Shown: piece by piece, positions 23,468-34,473 of the stretch | Layout of the letters: every line of letters starts with the position of its first letter | Position numbering within the stretch: position 1 is the stretch's first letter | Origin: Gari tellinella | Lineage: Eukaryota > Mollusca > Bivalvia > Cardiida > Psammobiidae | DNA length: 64,000 bases | Direction: 5' to 3' | NCBI GenBank assembly: GCA_922989275.2 | Contig: OV277856.1 | Location: 88,803,038-88,867,037, forward strand | Translations under genes and position numbers: made by a program | The notes under the pieces: generated by a model | The model's database searches: none | Told to the model about the DNA's origin: nothing | What the model saw: the letters and a program-made list of their open reading frames with translations, nothing else

Positions 23468-23698
23468 AATCACATAATGAGTTTACACACATGCCGCTTA
23501 AATAGCATCTGCTTAAGAACATAACATAATTTTATTCAGATTCGGAATCACATAAAGAGTTTGCACACGTGCCGCTAATAGCACCTGCTTAAGAACAGAA
23601 CATAATTTTATTCAGATTCGGAATCATATAAAGAGTTTGCACACGTGCCGCTAATAGCACCTGCTTAAGAACAGAACATAATTTTATTCTGATTCGTA
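23468..23698. repeat. Three tandem copies of a 77-bp unit
   Basis: Units start AATCACATAA at 23468, 23546 and 23622. The last two are almost identical (AGTTTGCACACGTGCCGC). Confidence 0.85.
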
Positions 23699-24080
23699 CA
23701 AAGTGGATCTACAGTTACTACACCAGCTTAGGCACATATAAATAGTCATATAAAGTAGATTAAAAGATCCGCCACATCATCTTATATATTATAAGCTTGG
23801 CGTGTTGAGCGGTCACCCAATGGATAATTAGAGCCACATAATCATTTTCTTTAATAAAAGAAAGAGATTCTTTATTCAAATTTAATATTTACAGCATTAG
23901 TTTATTTACTTAACCTCTTCACTGCCTTTTCCCGAGTGCCATTTTTAATTGTAAACAGCTTGGATCCTGGTCAGACGCCGCACAACACGGCATCTGATCA
24001 GGATCCAAACTGTTTGACACTTTATTCAAGTCAAACACCTGCAATTGAGAAATAAAAGCAGACACCAATTGTTACAAATG

Positions 24081-27000
24081 GCATGGAGGAATTATACCCT
24101 GGAGAAGTATCCGGCCGGCTCGCGATTTATCGTGTCGTCCAAAATCGGTCAATCAGCGGCGCTCGCTGGCGGCTAGAAAACAATGTTTTTCCGAAAGTTA
24201 GGTGTTAATAGAAATGCTTTTAATGTCATCTTTTCGTTATAAATTTTAATACAGATGTTTTATTAGACAATAATCTTACGCGTAGTACAAAATTTGAGGC
24301 GATAGCTTATAAATTGTTAGTTAAGTGAGGTTTTGAAAATGAGAGAAAAACGTATTTTTTCGTTTACCTACGAAGTTTGGTGTTTAATAGAAATGCTTTT
24401 AATGTCATCTTTTCATTATAAATTTTAATACAGATGTTTTATTAGACAATGATCTTACGCGTAGTACAAAATTTGAGGCGATAGCTTATAAATTGTTAGT
24501 AAAGTGAGGTTTTGAAAATGAGAGAAAAACGTATTTTTTCGTTTACCTACAAAGTTTGGTGTTAATAGAAATGCTTTTAATGTCATCTTTTCGTTATAAA
24601 TTTTAATACAGATGTTTTATTAGACCATGATCTTACGCGTAGTACAAAATTTAAGGCGATAGCTTATAAATTGTTAGTATAGTGAGGTTTTGAAAATGAA
24701 AGAAAAACGTATTTTTTTCGTTTACCTACGAAGCTTGTGTGTGTCTATATTTCTCTGCCACTGTCTGTTTGCCTCTTGTCTGTCTCTCTGTCTGTCTGTT
24801 TTTCTCTTATCTCTGTCTGTCAGTCTCTCGCTTCTTCTTTTCTGTCTCCATATTTCTGTATGAATGTCTGTCTGTTTGTCTCTCTCTCTGATGATCCTCA
24901 TGCGGAGAAAAGGTAAAATGTGTCATAAAGAGCTTAATTTGACAAGAGACCCAGAGGGTCACATTTCGCTCACCTGAGGACATTGTACCATAGAATCTGA
25001 CTGGGCAAGACAACATTTTGATATAGCTATGACCCAGGTGCCATAATTTGATCTTGGTAGAGGACCACAATGCAAAGTTACATGTCACAGATATTAATGA
25101 TCTGGACCTTACGGTTTAAGAGAAGAAGATTTTTTAAGGTTTTCCTATAAAAACTGATAAGCCCCTGGGTGGGACCAATTTTGACCCAGGTGTCATAATT
25201 TGAACACACTTGGTAGGGAACCACAAGGCAAAGCTATATGTCAAATATTAAAGATCTGGGCCTTACAGTTTCAGAGTAGAAGATTCTCAAAGGTTTTCCT
25301 ATATTGTCTATGTAAAACTGATAAGCCCCGGGGCGGGGCCAAATTTGATCAAGGGGTCATAATTTGAACAATCTTGGTAGAGTACCATAGGGCAAAGCTA
25401 CATGTCAAATATAAATGATCTTGGCCTTACAGTTTCAGAGAAGAAGATTTTTAAAGGTTTTCCTATTAAAAACTAATACGCCCGAGGGCATGGCAATTTT
25501 TGGCCTTGGGTCATAATTTGAACAGTCTTGGTAGAGGACCACAAGGCAAAGCTATATGTCAAATATTAAAGATCTAGGCCATACAGTTTAAGAGAAGACA
25601 ATTTTTAAAGGGTTTCCCATATAAGTCTATGTAAAACTGATAAGCCCCGGGGCGGGGCCAATTTTGACCCAGGGGTTATAATTTGAACAGTTTTGGTAGA
25701 GGTCTATAAGGCAAAGCTACATGTTAAATATAAATGATCTAGGCCTTACAGTTTCAGAGAAGAAGATTTTTAAAGGTTTTCCTATGAAAAACTGATAAGC
25801 CCGAGGGCGGGGCCATTTTTGGCCCGGGGGTCATTATTTGAACAATCTTCGTAGAGGACCACAAGGCAAAGCTATATGGCGAATATTAAAGATCTGGGCC
25901 TTACAGTTTCAGAGAAGAAGATTTTTAAAGGTTTTCCTATATAAGTCTATGTAAAACTGATAAGCCCCGGGGCGGGGCCAATTTTGACCCGGGGTCATAA
26001 TTTGAACATTCTTGGACGAGGACCATATGGCAAAGCTACATGTCAAATATTAATGATCTAGGCCATACAGTTTCTGAGGAGAAGATTTTTAAAGGTTTTC
26101 CTAAGAAAAACTGATAAGCCCCAGGGCGGGGCCATTTTTGACCCCAGGGTCAAACTTTGAACAATCTTGGTAGAAGATCATTAGGTTATGATACATACCA
26201 AATATCAAAGGTCTGGGCCTTTAGGTTTCTGAGAAGAAGATTTTTTAAGATTTTCTTATGCATTAAAAGTTGTCTATACGGTCATGTTAGAAAATCTAGT
26301 CCCACAGCAAGGGGAATAGTTCTAGCCAAAAACTTTGACCAAGATTTCGTTCCCCCTTGTCACTGATGCTTCTGATAAAGTTTGGTTGAAATCGGGTTAG
26401 TGGTTTCAGAGGAGATGTTGTTTGAAAATGTGGACGGACGACGTACGACGTACTACGGACGCCGGACGGAATGGGATCACAATAGTCATCCTGAGCCTAT
26501 GGCTCAGGTGAGCTAAAAAAGGGGTAAACTATATTTCAAGAGACATACTCTATGAATCCGACATTTTTGCAGCCTGGTCTGGATTACAACTGTTTGGCAA
26601 TTGCAATAGTCATCATGTTACTGGTATTCAGTAATGAGAGGGTTAATCCAGTCATCAACCAAACCAGGTGCATTGATGTTGGGTTTTTTTTCTTGGTTTT
26701 TTTTCAATTCAATTCTATTATCTTTATTTTTTGTGATTTGTATAATATATAAAAATCATGCGGTTACAGAAGTCAAAAACACATGTTCAAGTTACACGCA
26801 CGGGTAGCATTGATCTTTTTTATTAAAGAGGAAACCCCCTGGTGTCCAATTCCCTAACATGCACTTCATAGATAATCGGCATGTTCAAGAAGCATGGACT
26901 TCATGCTGGGAGAGTTTTATGACGCTTATAAATGGCCTGCTAATTGTGTAGGGTTACGTAATGTGTCACATTCCTTTGTGATGTGTAATATGGTAGACAT

Positions 27001-27836
27001 GTAGTTTACAGATGAATAGCCCTAGTTCATTATTTAACCACAATTTCTTGATGATTTTATTCTTAAATAAACGTCTATTACCTTTGTAGGTCATCATTAC
27101 TTTTTTCGCTTCAAGAAAACCCCTGGTATTTTTACAACCGAAAGATAAGTGTCACGGCTTTATATCAAGACCTTTTTTTAATATATATATATATATATAT
27201 ATATTGGACGAAAATTATGGATTAAATTCAAGTTTTTGAAATGGGACGTTGTATTTATTTCGCGATCGCCTGCTCTCGTTTATCGACTATTTCATTTGGC
27301 AATCGCTCTTTAACTCGCCATAAAATTTGTTGATTTCAAGAAAAAAACACTGGCATTTTCTACAACTGAAAGAAAAATATCTTAGCTGTCCTTAAAGACC
27401 ATTGTTATGGAAATTGGCCTAAAATTGAGGATTTTATGAAAGGTTTTGTAACAGGGCGTGATATATTTTTGAGCGAGCGCTTGCTCCCTTTTATCGGCAA
27501 ATTTATTTGGTAACCGCTCTTTAACTCGCCATAAAAATGATCAATGTAAAAATTAGATTATGTTATTTTCACAAGTGAAAGATAAATATCTTAGCCTTTT
27601 TTTAAGATCATTATAATGAAAATCGGGTAAAAATTAAGGATTTTATGTAACTTAAACTAACAGTAGGTAACCATTCAACACGATAAAAAACGCGATAGCC
27701 CGCTATCGGCGTACCGGTGCAGTTGAATTATCGATCGATTAAGCGTTATCGCGCATACAGGTATTGGACGACAACATTTTCGGGAAAATGCAGATTTGTG
27801 TATATGATTCTTCTCCAGGGTATAATTCCTCCATGC
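24081..27836. mobile_element. Inner TIR element of about 3.75 kb
   Basis: The ends GCATGGAGGAATTATACCCT (24081) and its complement (to 27836) match for about 26 bp. Inside are three ~182-bp tandem units (24195-24727, with CTTACGCGTAGTACAAAATT), a TCTG/CT-rich microsatellite (24738-24900), HINE K, an AT-rich stretch with (TA)n at 27178-27203, and three ~190-bp units with CTCTTTAACTCGCCATAAAA (about 27030-27650). No transposase recognised. Confidence 0.6.
24940..26518 (+). mobile_element. HINE-like element K
   Basis: It starts GACAAGAGACCCAGAGGGTC with TTCGCTCACCTGAGG and ends CCTGAGCCTATGGCTCAGGT then GAGCTAAAAAA. The core has about nine units of ~160 bp with AAGCCCCGGGGCGGGGCCAA, GGTCATAATTTGAAC and TACAGTTTCAGAGAAGAAGA. 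The units alternate, giving a 316-323 bp dimer period. Confidence 0.8.
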
Positions 27837-28866
27837 AAATGGACGACACCTGACCTGAAATCAATGATTGTTTTTAAAGGAATAAACACTCATGTACTGG
27901 TCTCACACTTCACACCTTTGGTAATCACTTCAGCAAACACGTGGCGATAATTAACAATACACAGTAGAAAAAGTATACGGTTGTTAAAAAATGAAGTTAT
28001 GAAATATGGAGATGGAATTAAACTTTAAAGCCTTTATACTGTTTCTATTTTTAAAGATCAGGTGACAACTTTTATTGCAGTAAATACTCATGTATTTATT
28101 AACGGCTAACTATGTCCGGGAAATTGAAATCACCTTAAAAATATATGAAAATAGCAATTACCGATTAATAGTCGTATAAAAAGCAAATAAAAGTTCATAA
28201 TTATATATTTTATATAGCATAAACAATAATAATATATATATTTATATATAAATGGGGGCGTTTTGACTATGGGTTGGGGGCGTTTTTACCAATTTGTGGG
28301 GGCGTTTTGACTTGGGGCGTTTTGACCTGCAACCCTCTACGACGTATTGGTCGTATTCGAATCAGGGCAACTATCGCGTTAGTTGGAATATTTGTCAACA
28401 AGTTCTATTCGAATCACGACTTGATGTTTTCCGTTGACAAAATGTTGTCAAACACTGAAATCGAGCGTTGATTTAGTCACGTGACCACGTTTATACCACG
28501 TGATTAGTGTCTCTAGATAAAACAAACATAAAGACCCTCTCAATTAATCGATTGGATCCAGATCACATGGCATTATGTGCGTATATAAAAATTGGGAGCA
28601 TTACGACTGTTTTAACGGGTGTTTGATTCATTTCCATTCGTCCGGAAGTACAAAGTTTTCGTTGACTACAATTTCTATTCGAGTCGGGCCAAAATCGTTG
28701 ACATCAGTAAATCTTCGCGCGTTTGCTCCGCCCACTTTTCGTTGACCACAAACTCGATGATTCGAATACCACCATTGAGATATCTGAAATTTTTAGTCGC
28801 GAAAACTGATAACATACTGCAATTTCAGAGTTGCTTCATAATGATCAAACATTTAATGGGATTTAC

Positions 28867-28957
28867 CGTCATGGTCGAGTGGGAAACTTCCTTTGTCTGG
28901 CGGTTTTAATTTAGGTCTGGCAGATAGCTGTGTAGAAGACGTTTGGATTCCAGACAT
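28867..28957 (-). CDS. COX19: COX19 exon 1 (start codon to first donor)
   Basis: This is the first coding exon of a COX19-family protein, a small twin-CX9C factor of the mitochondrial intermembrane space needed for cytochrome c oxidase (complex IV) assembly. The ATG at 28957 opens 30 codons beginning MSGIQTSSTQL and ending in the family signature KPPDKGSFPLDHDG. The glycine codon is split: the exon ends GACG and is followed by the donor GTAAAT at 28866-28861. Exon 2 resumes with GT after a CAG acceptor, so the phases agree (1 nt carried over). Signature, donor and matching acceptor together make the call firm although the exon is only 91 nt. The promoter should lie just above 28957; no TATA box is obvious there. 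Confidence 0.93.
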
Positions 28958-29236
28958 GTTAACTGTTGACAACTGAGGTCAGATTCTACCAAAAGTACCG
29001 CACTTGCAAGATTAACCTATAACACGGACCATTCGGGCGCTCGCTAGATCACAGGTGCCGGACGCATGCTGTGAAGTACTAGATCTATAAAAACATTTTT
29101 TCAAATGAGCTTTTGGTCAGAATATGGTGTTTGGTCATAGAAAAGGACGTTTTCATGGTTTTATGCCCTTTATTTGTGTTTTGAGGTGTCATATTGGGGC
29201 AAAGAATGCGTCTGGCACCTGTGCTCGCTATATTTG
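28958..29236. repeat. COX19 upstream region and a half foldback copy
   Basis: 29095-29225 matches one arm of the foldback element at 45413-45737 (GAGCTTTTGGTCAGAATATG, GGGGCAAAG.ATGCGTCTGGC). It sits within 140-270 bp of the COX19 start. Confidence 0.6.
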
Positions 29237-29616
29237 GGTCTTCCAAAGGTAGATAACTCTTGACCTATTATTCCGATTTCAACCATAGTCGAACTCATCT
29301 GAACCATTATGGTCATATACAATCTGAGCAAGTTTGAGAAAGATTGGCTAAATATTGTGGCCTCTAGAGTGTAAACACGGTTAAATATAGCATTTTCAGC
29401 AATTCAAAGGTAGATAACTCTTGACCTATTGGTCCAATTTCAACCGTGATCAAAGTGATCCGAAACTTTTATGGTAATATACAATCTGAGCAAGTTTGAG
29501 GAAGATTGGATAAATATTGTGGCCTCTAGAGTGTAAACACCAGAATTGTTGACGACAGACGCCGGAATATTCAAAGATTGCAAAAGCTCACCCTGAGCTA
29601 GCTCAGGTGAGCTAAT
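29237..29616 (+). mobile_element. HINE-like element L, 3' fragment
   Basis: Two core units of the E/F family (TGGCCTCTAGAGTGTAAACA) and the terminal hairpin AGCTCACCCTGAGCTAGCTC then AGGTGAGCTAAT. Confidence 0.75.
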
Positions 29617-29641
29617 AAAACATATTTTCGATTTAACTTAC

Positions 29642-30036
29642 GGGCTGTGAAGTCCGAATGTACTCTTGAGTAGTTTTCCTTGCATTACCATGAACACACG
29701 TATCATCTGAAGGGTAAGTGCCTAAATACTCTGCCAAAGCCAAACGTAATATTTCTGAGGAATATCCTGGCAGAGTTTCAAAGCATGAGATTCTCTTTTT
29801 GAATTTTTTGTCTCTTTTCAGCGTGGCATAATTACCTTTTCAAGATAACTAGATTTCTTTCGTCAGGCTGCGGGTCAAACGGGACAAATTTACGTTTTAT
29901 TTCCTCGCAAAAACTCTCCGTTCTTTTTTACACATGAAATTAAACTGCCGTCTTCGTTCTTTATAAAAAAAAAATGTCGTATTGGTTGAAGTGGTTTTTG
30001 AGTCCCAAACACCACAGTCATCCCAAAAACCCATCC
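29642..30036 (-). pseudogene. Unrecognised coding-like region, 3' part, ending at a splice donor
   Basis: On the minus strand this region reads like protein in three joined frames. The first segment includes FWDDCGVWDSKTTSTNTT and KERRRQFNFMCKKERR. The second includes KRKFVPFDPQPDERNLVILK. The third includes KFKKRISCFETLPGY, LRLALAEYLGTYPSDDTCVH and ARKTTQEYIRTSQP, and ends at a canonical donor (GTAAGTT at 29641-29635). The frame changes lie near 29900 and 29850, and homopolymer runs are nearby, so they could be assembly errors or true decay. I do not recognise the family. The HGNARKT..EYIRT pattern reminds me of repeated transposon-associated or MULE-like proteins, but this is weak. It continues on the other side of the HINE at 30042-31293. 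Confidence 0.5.
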
Positions 30037-30041
30037 TTTTT

Positions 30042-31293
30042 ATCTCACCTGGCACGAAGTGCCAAGGTGAGCTTATGTGATAGTCCTGTGTCCGTCGTCG
30101 TCGTCGTCCGCCGTGCGTCGTCAACTTTTTCTTTTAAGATCTTCTTCTTGGAAACTACTGGGTCAATTTCATTAAAACTTTATAGGATTGTTCCTTGTTG
30201 GGTACTCTCTCAGATTTCTTGAAATATAGGTCATCCAATTGAAATTGTAGTTGCCATGGCAACCAATTGAAAAAACTTTAAGAATCTTCTTGTCAAAAAC
30301 TACTTGTCTGAATTGAAAATAATTTTACCCAAATTAGCCATTTGTGACCCTCTATCAGATTTCTTAAAATAATGTTTCTATCTTAAAAAACATGGCCGCT
30401 AGTGGGTGGGGCAGAATTTCCATATATGGCTTTATAGTGAAAACTTTAAAAATCTTCTTGTCTGAAACCACTGATCCAATTTGAAAATAATTTCACACAA
30501 ATGATCCATTGGTGACCCTCTACCATATTTCTCAAAATAAGTTTGATATCTTAAAAAACATGGCCGCCAGACAGTGGGTGTGGCACCTTTTCCTTATGAT
30601 ACTGTATAGTAAAAAAATTAAAAATCTTCTTCTGTGAAACTGCTGGTCCAAATTGAAAATAATTTCACACAAATGATCCATGGGTGGCCCTCTACCAGAT
30701 TTCTTAAAATAATTTTGATATCTTAAAAAACATAGCCGCCAGTGGGTGGGACAGGTTTTCCTTATGATACTGTATAGTAAAAACTTTAAAAATCTTCTTC
30801 TGTGAAACTGCTGGTCCAAATTGAAAATAATTTCACACAAATGATCCATGGGTGGCCCTCTACCAGATTTCTTAAAATAATTTTGATATCTTAAAAAACA
30901 TGGCCGCCAGTGGGTGGGACAGGTTTTCCTTATGATACTGTATAGTAAAAACTTTAAAAATCTTCTTCTCTGAAACTACTGGTCCAAATTGAAAATAATT
31001 TTACACAAATGGTCAATTGAAGACCCGCTACCAGATTTATTAAAATCATTTTGTTATCTTAAAAAACACGGCCGACAGTGGGTGGGGCAAGTTTTCCTTA
31101 TATTTCTGTATAGATCAACTTTAACAACATGGGTGACCCTTTGTCTGTTTTCTTCAAATAATCTTCCTAGCTCAAACAACATGGCCACCAGTGGGTGGGG
31201 TGAATAAGTGAAAACTTAATAATTACTGGTCCATTACCATGACCATAATCATGGGTACCAGGTGAGCGATTTAGTGCCGCATTCGGCTCTTGT
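30042..31293 (-). mobile_element. HINE-like element M, inserted in a coding-like region
   Basis: It starts TCTCACCTGGCACGAAGTGC then CAAGGTGAGCT and a GTCCGTCGTCGTCGTCGTCC run, and ends AGGTGAGCGATTTAGTGCCG then CATTCGGCTCTTGTT. The core units, ~125-190 bp, share AACATGGCCGCCAGTGGGTG and AAATCTTCTTCTGTGAAACT. Two adjacent units (30590-30900) are nearly identical. Confidence 0.8.
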
Positions 31294-31294
31294 T

Positions 31295-31560
31295 ATTGCG
31301 ACTTGCGCTCTATGTTTTTTGAATTGTCAAAAACGAAACAAATATTTTCTTTCTTTTGCCTTGGGATGTCTGTCAAAACATAGTCCGCTTTTGAGATTTT
31401 TGAAAGAATTTCGTCTGTATCCAAAAACTTATTCTTTAATTAAAAAAAACAACTGGTGCGGTCTGGCCAAGATTCTCAGTAGATTCGTAGCTGATCGCAT
31501 CAGATGTTTGTGCAGATAAACAGTCGGACTCGGACAGGAGATCGCAGGGCTCAGGTTCAG
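31295..31560 (-). pseudogene. Unrecognised coding-like region, 5' part
   Basis: This is the upstream half of the split region. On the minus strand, 31435-31295 reads NKFLDTDEILSKISKADYVL, TDIPRQKKENICFVFDNSKN and IERKSQ, after a good acceptor (a T-rich tract ending AATTAAAG). Further upstream (to about 31560) another frame gives an acidic, Ser-rich stretch with EPEPCDLLSESDCLSAQTSD and YESTENLGQTAP. The reading frame reaches the edge of the HINE at 31293 and resumes beyond its other end with KRMGFWDDCGVW, so the HINE looks like an insertion into a coding exon. Family unknown; a multi-copy transposon protein is possible. Confidence 0.42.
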
Positions 31561-31589
31561 AAATTTCGACGACAGACACGGATCCAAAG

Positions 31590-31790
31590 TGCCCATCTGT
31601 GGTGTTTACTTCTGTCTCTCTCCCTATCTCTCTCCGATTGTGTATGTCTGTGAATCTGCCTGTTTGTCTGTCCGTCGACCAGCACACCGTCTCTTCCGCC
31701 TCTCTCTCCAGCTCCATTCTCTCTCTCTTTCCCACTATCGCTCTCTCTCTCTCTCTCTCTTATGTGTTTGCTGTTACTGAATACAAATAG
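31590..31790. repeat. CT/TCTG-rich microsatellite
   Basis: A TCTGTCTCTC-type tract ending in an uninterrupted (CT)n at about 31739-31761. Open frames through it are artefacts of the repeat. Confidence 0.85.
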
Positions 31791-32151
31791 TAATTGAAAT
31801 GGTGAAATCTGACTGCCAGTTGTTAATCAATAGAAATACTGAACTGTCATTTTACTGTACTTTATGTCATAACTCAATACTCACGCCCTTTCACGCCTTC
31901 AACACATTAAGCCCTGGCAACGATTATACTTGTCAATAATAAAGTACCTGTTTAGAGTAAACAGTGCACATAGATCCAGAGGTTCCGATCACGGTCTACA
32001 CTGTTTGTCAACTAGATTTCAATAGTGAAAACACCAACCGGAAATACACATAAATGAACTAAATTGAACTAAACAGAATTTTTATTGAAAGAAAAAAGTT
32101 CCTGTTGACACAGTCATGAATATACAACATAAGAAGTTGTTCCTATACCTA
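31791..32151. other. Non-coding; decayed MITE at about 31905-32020
   Basis: ACATTAAGCCCTGGCAACG and AAACAGTGCACATAGATCCAG recall the CTCATTGAGCCC MITE. No gene seen. Confidence 0.4.
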
Positions 32152-32352
32152 TTAACCTCTCTGTTACGACCACTAAATTGTGTCAATAATTAGGTTTTTA
32201 TGACAGAGGACTGCGTAAAACGGAGTGACGATAAAACTGAAAGCTCCTTTAGGAGCTTTCTGTTTTATCGCCATCATGCTTGAAGTTGTCACTTGTCTTT
32301 AAACCAATCCATTAGCCTTTGTTTTAGTGGTCGTAATAGTAAGGTTTTACTG
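32152..32352. mobile_element. Mariner-type MITE with hairpin
   Basis: Inverted ends ACCTCTCTGTTACGACCACT and its complement AGTGGTCGTAATAGTAAGGT then TTTACTGTA. The inner hairpin is AAAACTGAAAGCTCCTTTAG and complement. A larger copy lies at 43087-44086. Confidence 0.7.
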
Positions 32353-32492
32353 TATATCTTTGCATATCTCTTTGCTTAAAGCAGGCAGAAAATAGAGCAG
32401 AGTGTTTCAAATGTTTTTATTTCTTTAAGCATCTCAAAGTCTACCCTTACTACAAATGTACTGAAAATGATTAGTTATCAGCAATAAATTAG

Positions 32493-32800
32493 TCACACGT
32501 AAAAGTAGAAGTAAGAAATCGAAATCCTTTTTGGAAATTGTCTGCACGGGTACGTGTACGTGTTGTTACTAGTACTAGTACCCGTACAAGTAAGACATCG
32601 AAACCTCTGTAATGATGGTTTGGTTTTAGAGTTTCCCATATGAACATGAAAGTATTCAGGTACGTTAACCTTTTCTGTGTGAAACAGTATGACCTCAGTT
32701 TTGTCAGTGTTCAGCTTCAACATACATGTAGTCTGGTGCATCCATGAGACGAAATGCCTTTTAGACATCCTTCGAAGTTGTATCTATGTATTCTGCCGCA
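32493..32800 (-). pseudogene. LINE reverse transcriptase fragment
   Basis: The minus strand reads CMLKLNTDKTEVILFHTEK. The LKLN.DKTEV motif lies after the catalytic palm in reverse transcriptases of CR1/L2/Jockey-type LINEs. It is out of order relative to the C-terminal fragment beside it (32800-33371), so it comes from another copy or a rearrangement. Confidence 0.7.
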
Positions 32801-33371
32801 CACAATCACGGGTAATTTCGGGTCGTGCGCGTCTGAGCCAGTTAGTAGAGTTAAGAACAGTGTCAATGATAAGGGTTAAAGATGAAACAAAGTTAAGAAT
32901 GTTAAAAAACAAGAGTAAAAACAGGATAAAAACATCATTACTGGACTTACGGCTTAAATGATTGTACATCTGTAAGGAGATAAAATAGTATTTATAATAC
33001 ATGTAGTCTGCCACAGTTTGAACCTGATTGAAACTCATAGAGTGACATAATCTAAATAAACGAATGTTTCTGTGTAAGTAAGCTGGGAATGGGCCAGCCA
33101 CTAACCCATAAACAATCTTATAAAAAAGATATAGTCTTGCATCTGAACGACGCTGCTCCAAGTACTTCCATCCTAGTTTCATTATCATATCGGAGACACT
33201 TGCATGCCTTGAATACTCACATAAGATCCAACGGATCTTTGTACGATTTCAATTTTGTCAATGTTGGATCCCACACCGTACAAGCATACTCCAGTTGAGG
33301 ACGAACAAGGGTTTGATAAGCACGCTCCCTGAGTGTGGATCTAATATTTATCTTTTAAGAAACCCTAGCCG
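32800..33371 (-). pseudogene. CR1/Jockey-like LINE, C-terminal part after insertion
   Basis: The minus strand reads LRERAYQTLVRPQLEYACTV (about 33330-33270), then after decay LGWKYLEQRRSDARLYLFYK and MSFNQVQTVADY. This is the C-terminal region following the reverse transcriptase in CR1/Jockey-like LINEs. The 5' continuation is at 38498-38590, on the other side of the 5.1-kb TIR element. Confidence 0.75.
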
Positions 33372-34473
33372 ATGTAACGAAGTATTTTGACCCCCATCGA
33401 AAAGTGACCCCCGGTCAAAATTCGACGTCGTAGAATGACCTCCCATCATCGACGACCCCCCCCCCCCCCCCCCCCCAATCGTCGAATTATGACCCCCTCT
33501 GTCGAAATATGACCCCTTTAAAATCCTTGATATTTTGTTTAAAGTCAGTTTTGCATATGCTAAAGTTGTTTTAAACCTAACTAAGTTTTGGGTGAATAAA
33601 TTATATTGATTGAATTATAAGTGTGTCCGCCTATCAACCTTATTGGTATCGAACCCAGAACCGTTTACCCTTTTACAAGTATACCTTTACGATCTACCAA
33701 TTACTCTTGTTCGATTGTTGATTTTATTTCGACGTAGCAGGCTGAGTAAACCCCAATCATACATGCACCACGTCTCCGAGAAAGCGTATGATCAGAATTT
33801 TAAATACGCTCGTATTGACATTCATTCCAAGAAATCTTCCTTTCTTGCCGCGGTTTCTTTGGTTTAACCAACTACCCCACAGCCTTTTTCTATCTTTAAA
33901 GACAGATGACCACTTAGAGCAGGTTAAAAGTAAAACAGATTGCGCATTCTGCTATACTTCAGCCTGCTTTAAGGTACACTTTGCTAGGATATAGAAAATA
34001 TTTTCTTATGGTATATATCCATGACTGTATAAATTTGATCTATTATCTCCAGTAGAGGAATAAAAAGATCAAAGGCGTAAAATTCGTATTTATTAGGTAA
34101 TGTCTGAACATATTTTCATAGAGGATGTTTTGATTTGTCGGAACTTATCCCTTTTGTCAAGAAATAAGAAGAATGCAGGTCGGTTGTTTTGAGTGGGTTT
34201 TGTTGTCTTTTGTCAACACTTGCAATGTTGTGCGTTTATACCATGTTCAGTGTAAAGTTAATTGCATTTACTAAACAAACAAGCAAACAAGCAAACAAAA
34301 AGCGATCAAAATCGGAAGCTGTGCTATGTTGCCTCATTGCACATCACACCATTCAGTGTCGTAGAAAGACTCCGGTCATTATTCTAGGTCGTATTTTGAC
34401 ACCCCGGCCATTATTCGATATTATAGTTTGACTCGCCGGTCATTATTCGATATATTATAATATATTATTATTC

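Larger units (their letters stand above)
23011..28334. mobile_element. 5.3-kb TIR element with 10-bp target duplication
   Basis: The direct repeat CTCTACGACG flanks it at 23001-23010 and 28335-28344. Each end carries four spaced copies of GTCAAAACGCCCCC in inverted orientation (about 23018-23100 and 28253-28330). A 9-11 bp duplication is typical of Mutator-like elements (family knowledge), but no transposase is recognisable inside, so the superfamily is open. The inside holds a 77-bp tandem repeat, a hairpin MITE and a second TIR element with a HINE in it. Confidence 0.75.
19047..28866 (-). other. COX19 intron 1, 9.8 kb, filled with transposons
   Basis: This intron lies between the two matched COX19 exons. 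It contains a tRNA-like relic, three HINE elements, a 588 bp MITE and a 5.3 kb TIR element that itself contains a further TIR element and a HINE. The stretches 21450-22256, 22845-23010 and 28335-28866 show no recognisable repeat or gene and are probably the original intron sequence. Confidence 0.85.

Noticed and set aside
31589..31790. Ser/Leu-rich open frames on the plus strand
   Set aside because: They translate a CT/TCTG microsatellite.
33456..33476. Run of 21 C as a regulatory i-motif or G-quadruplex
   Set aside because: It lies inside the transposon end array, where C-rich motifs repeat; it is more simply slippage in that motif.
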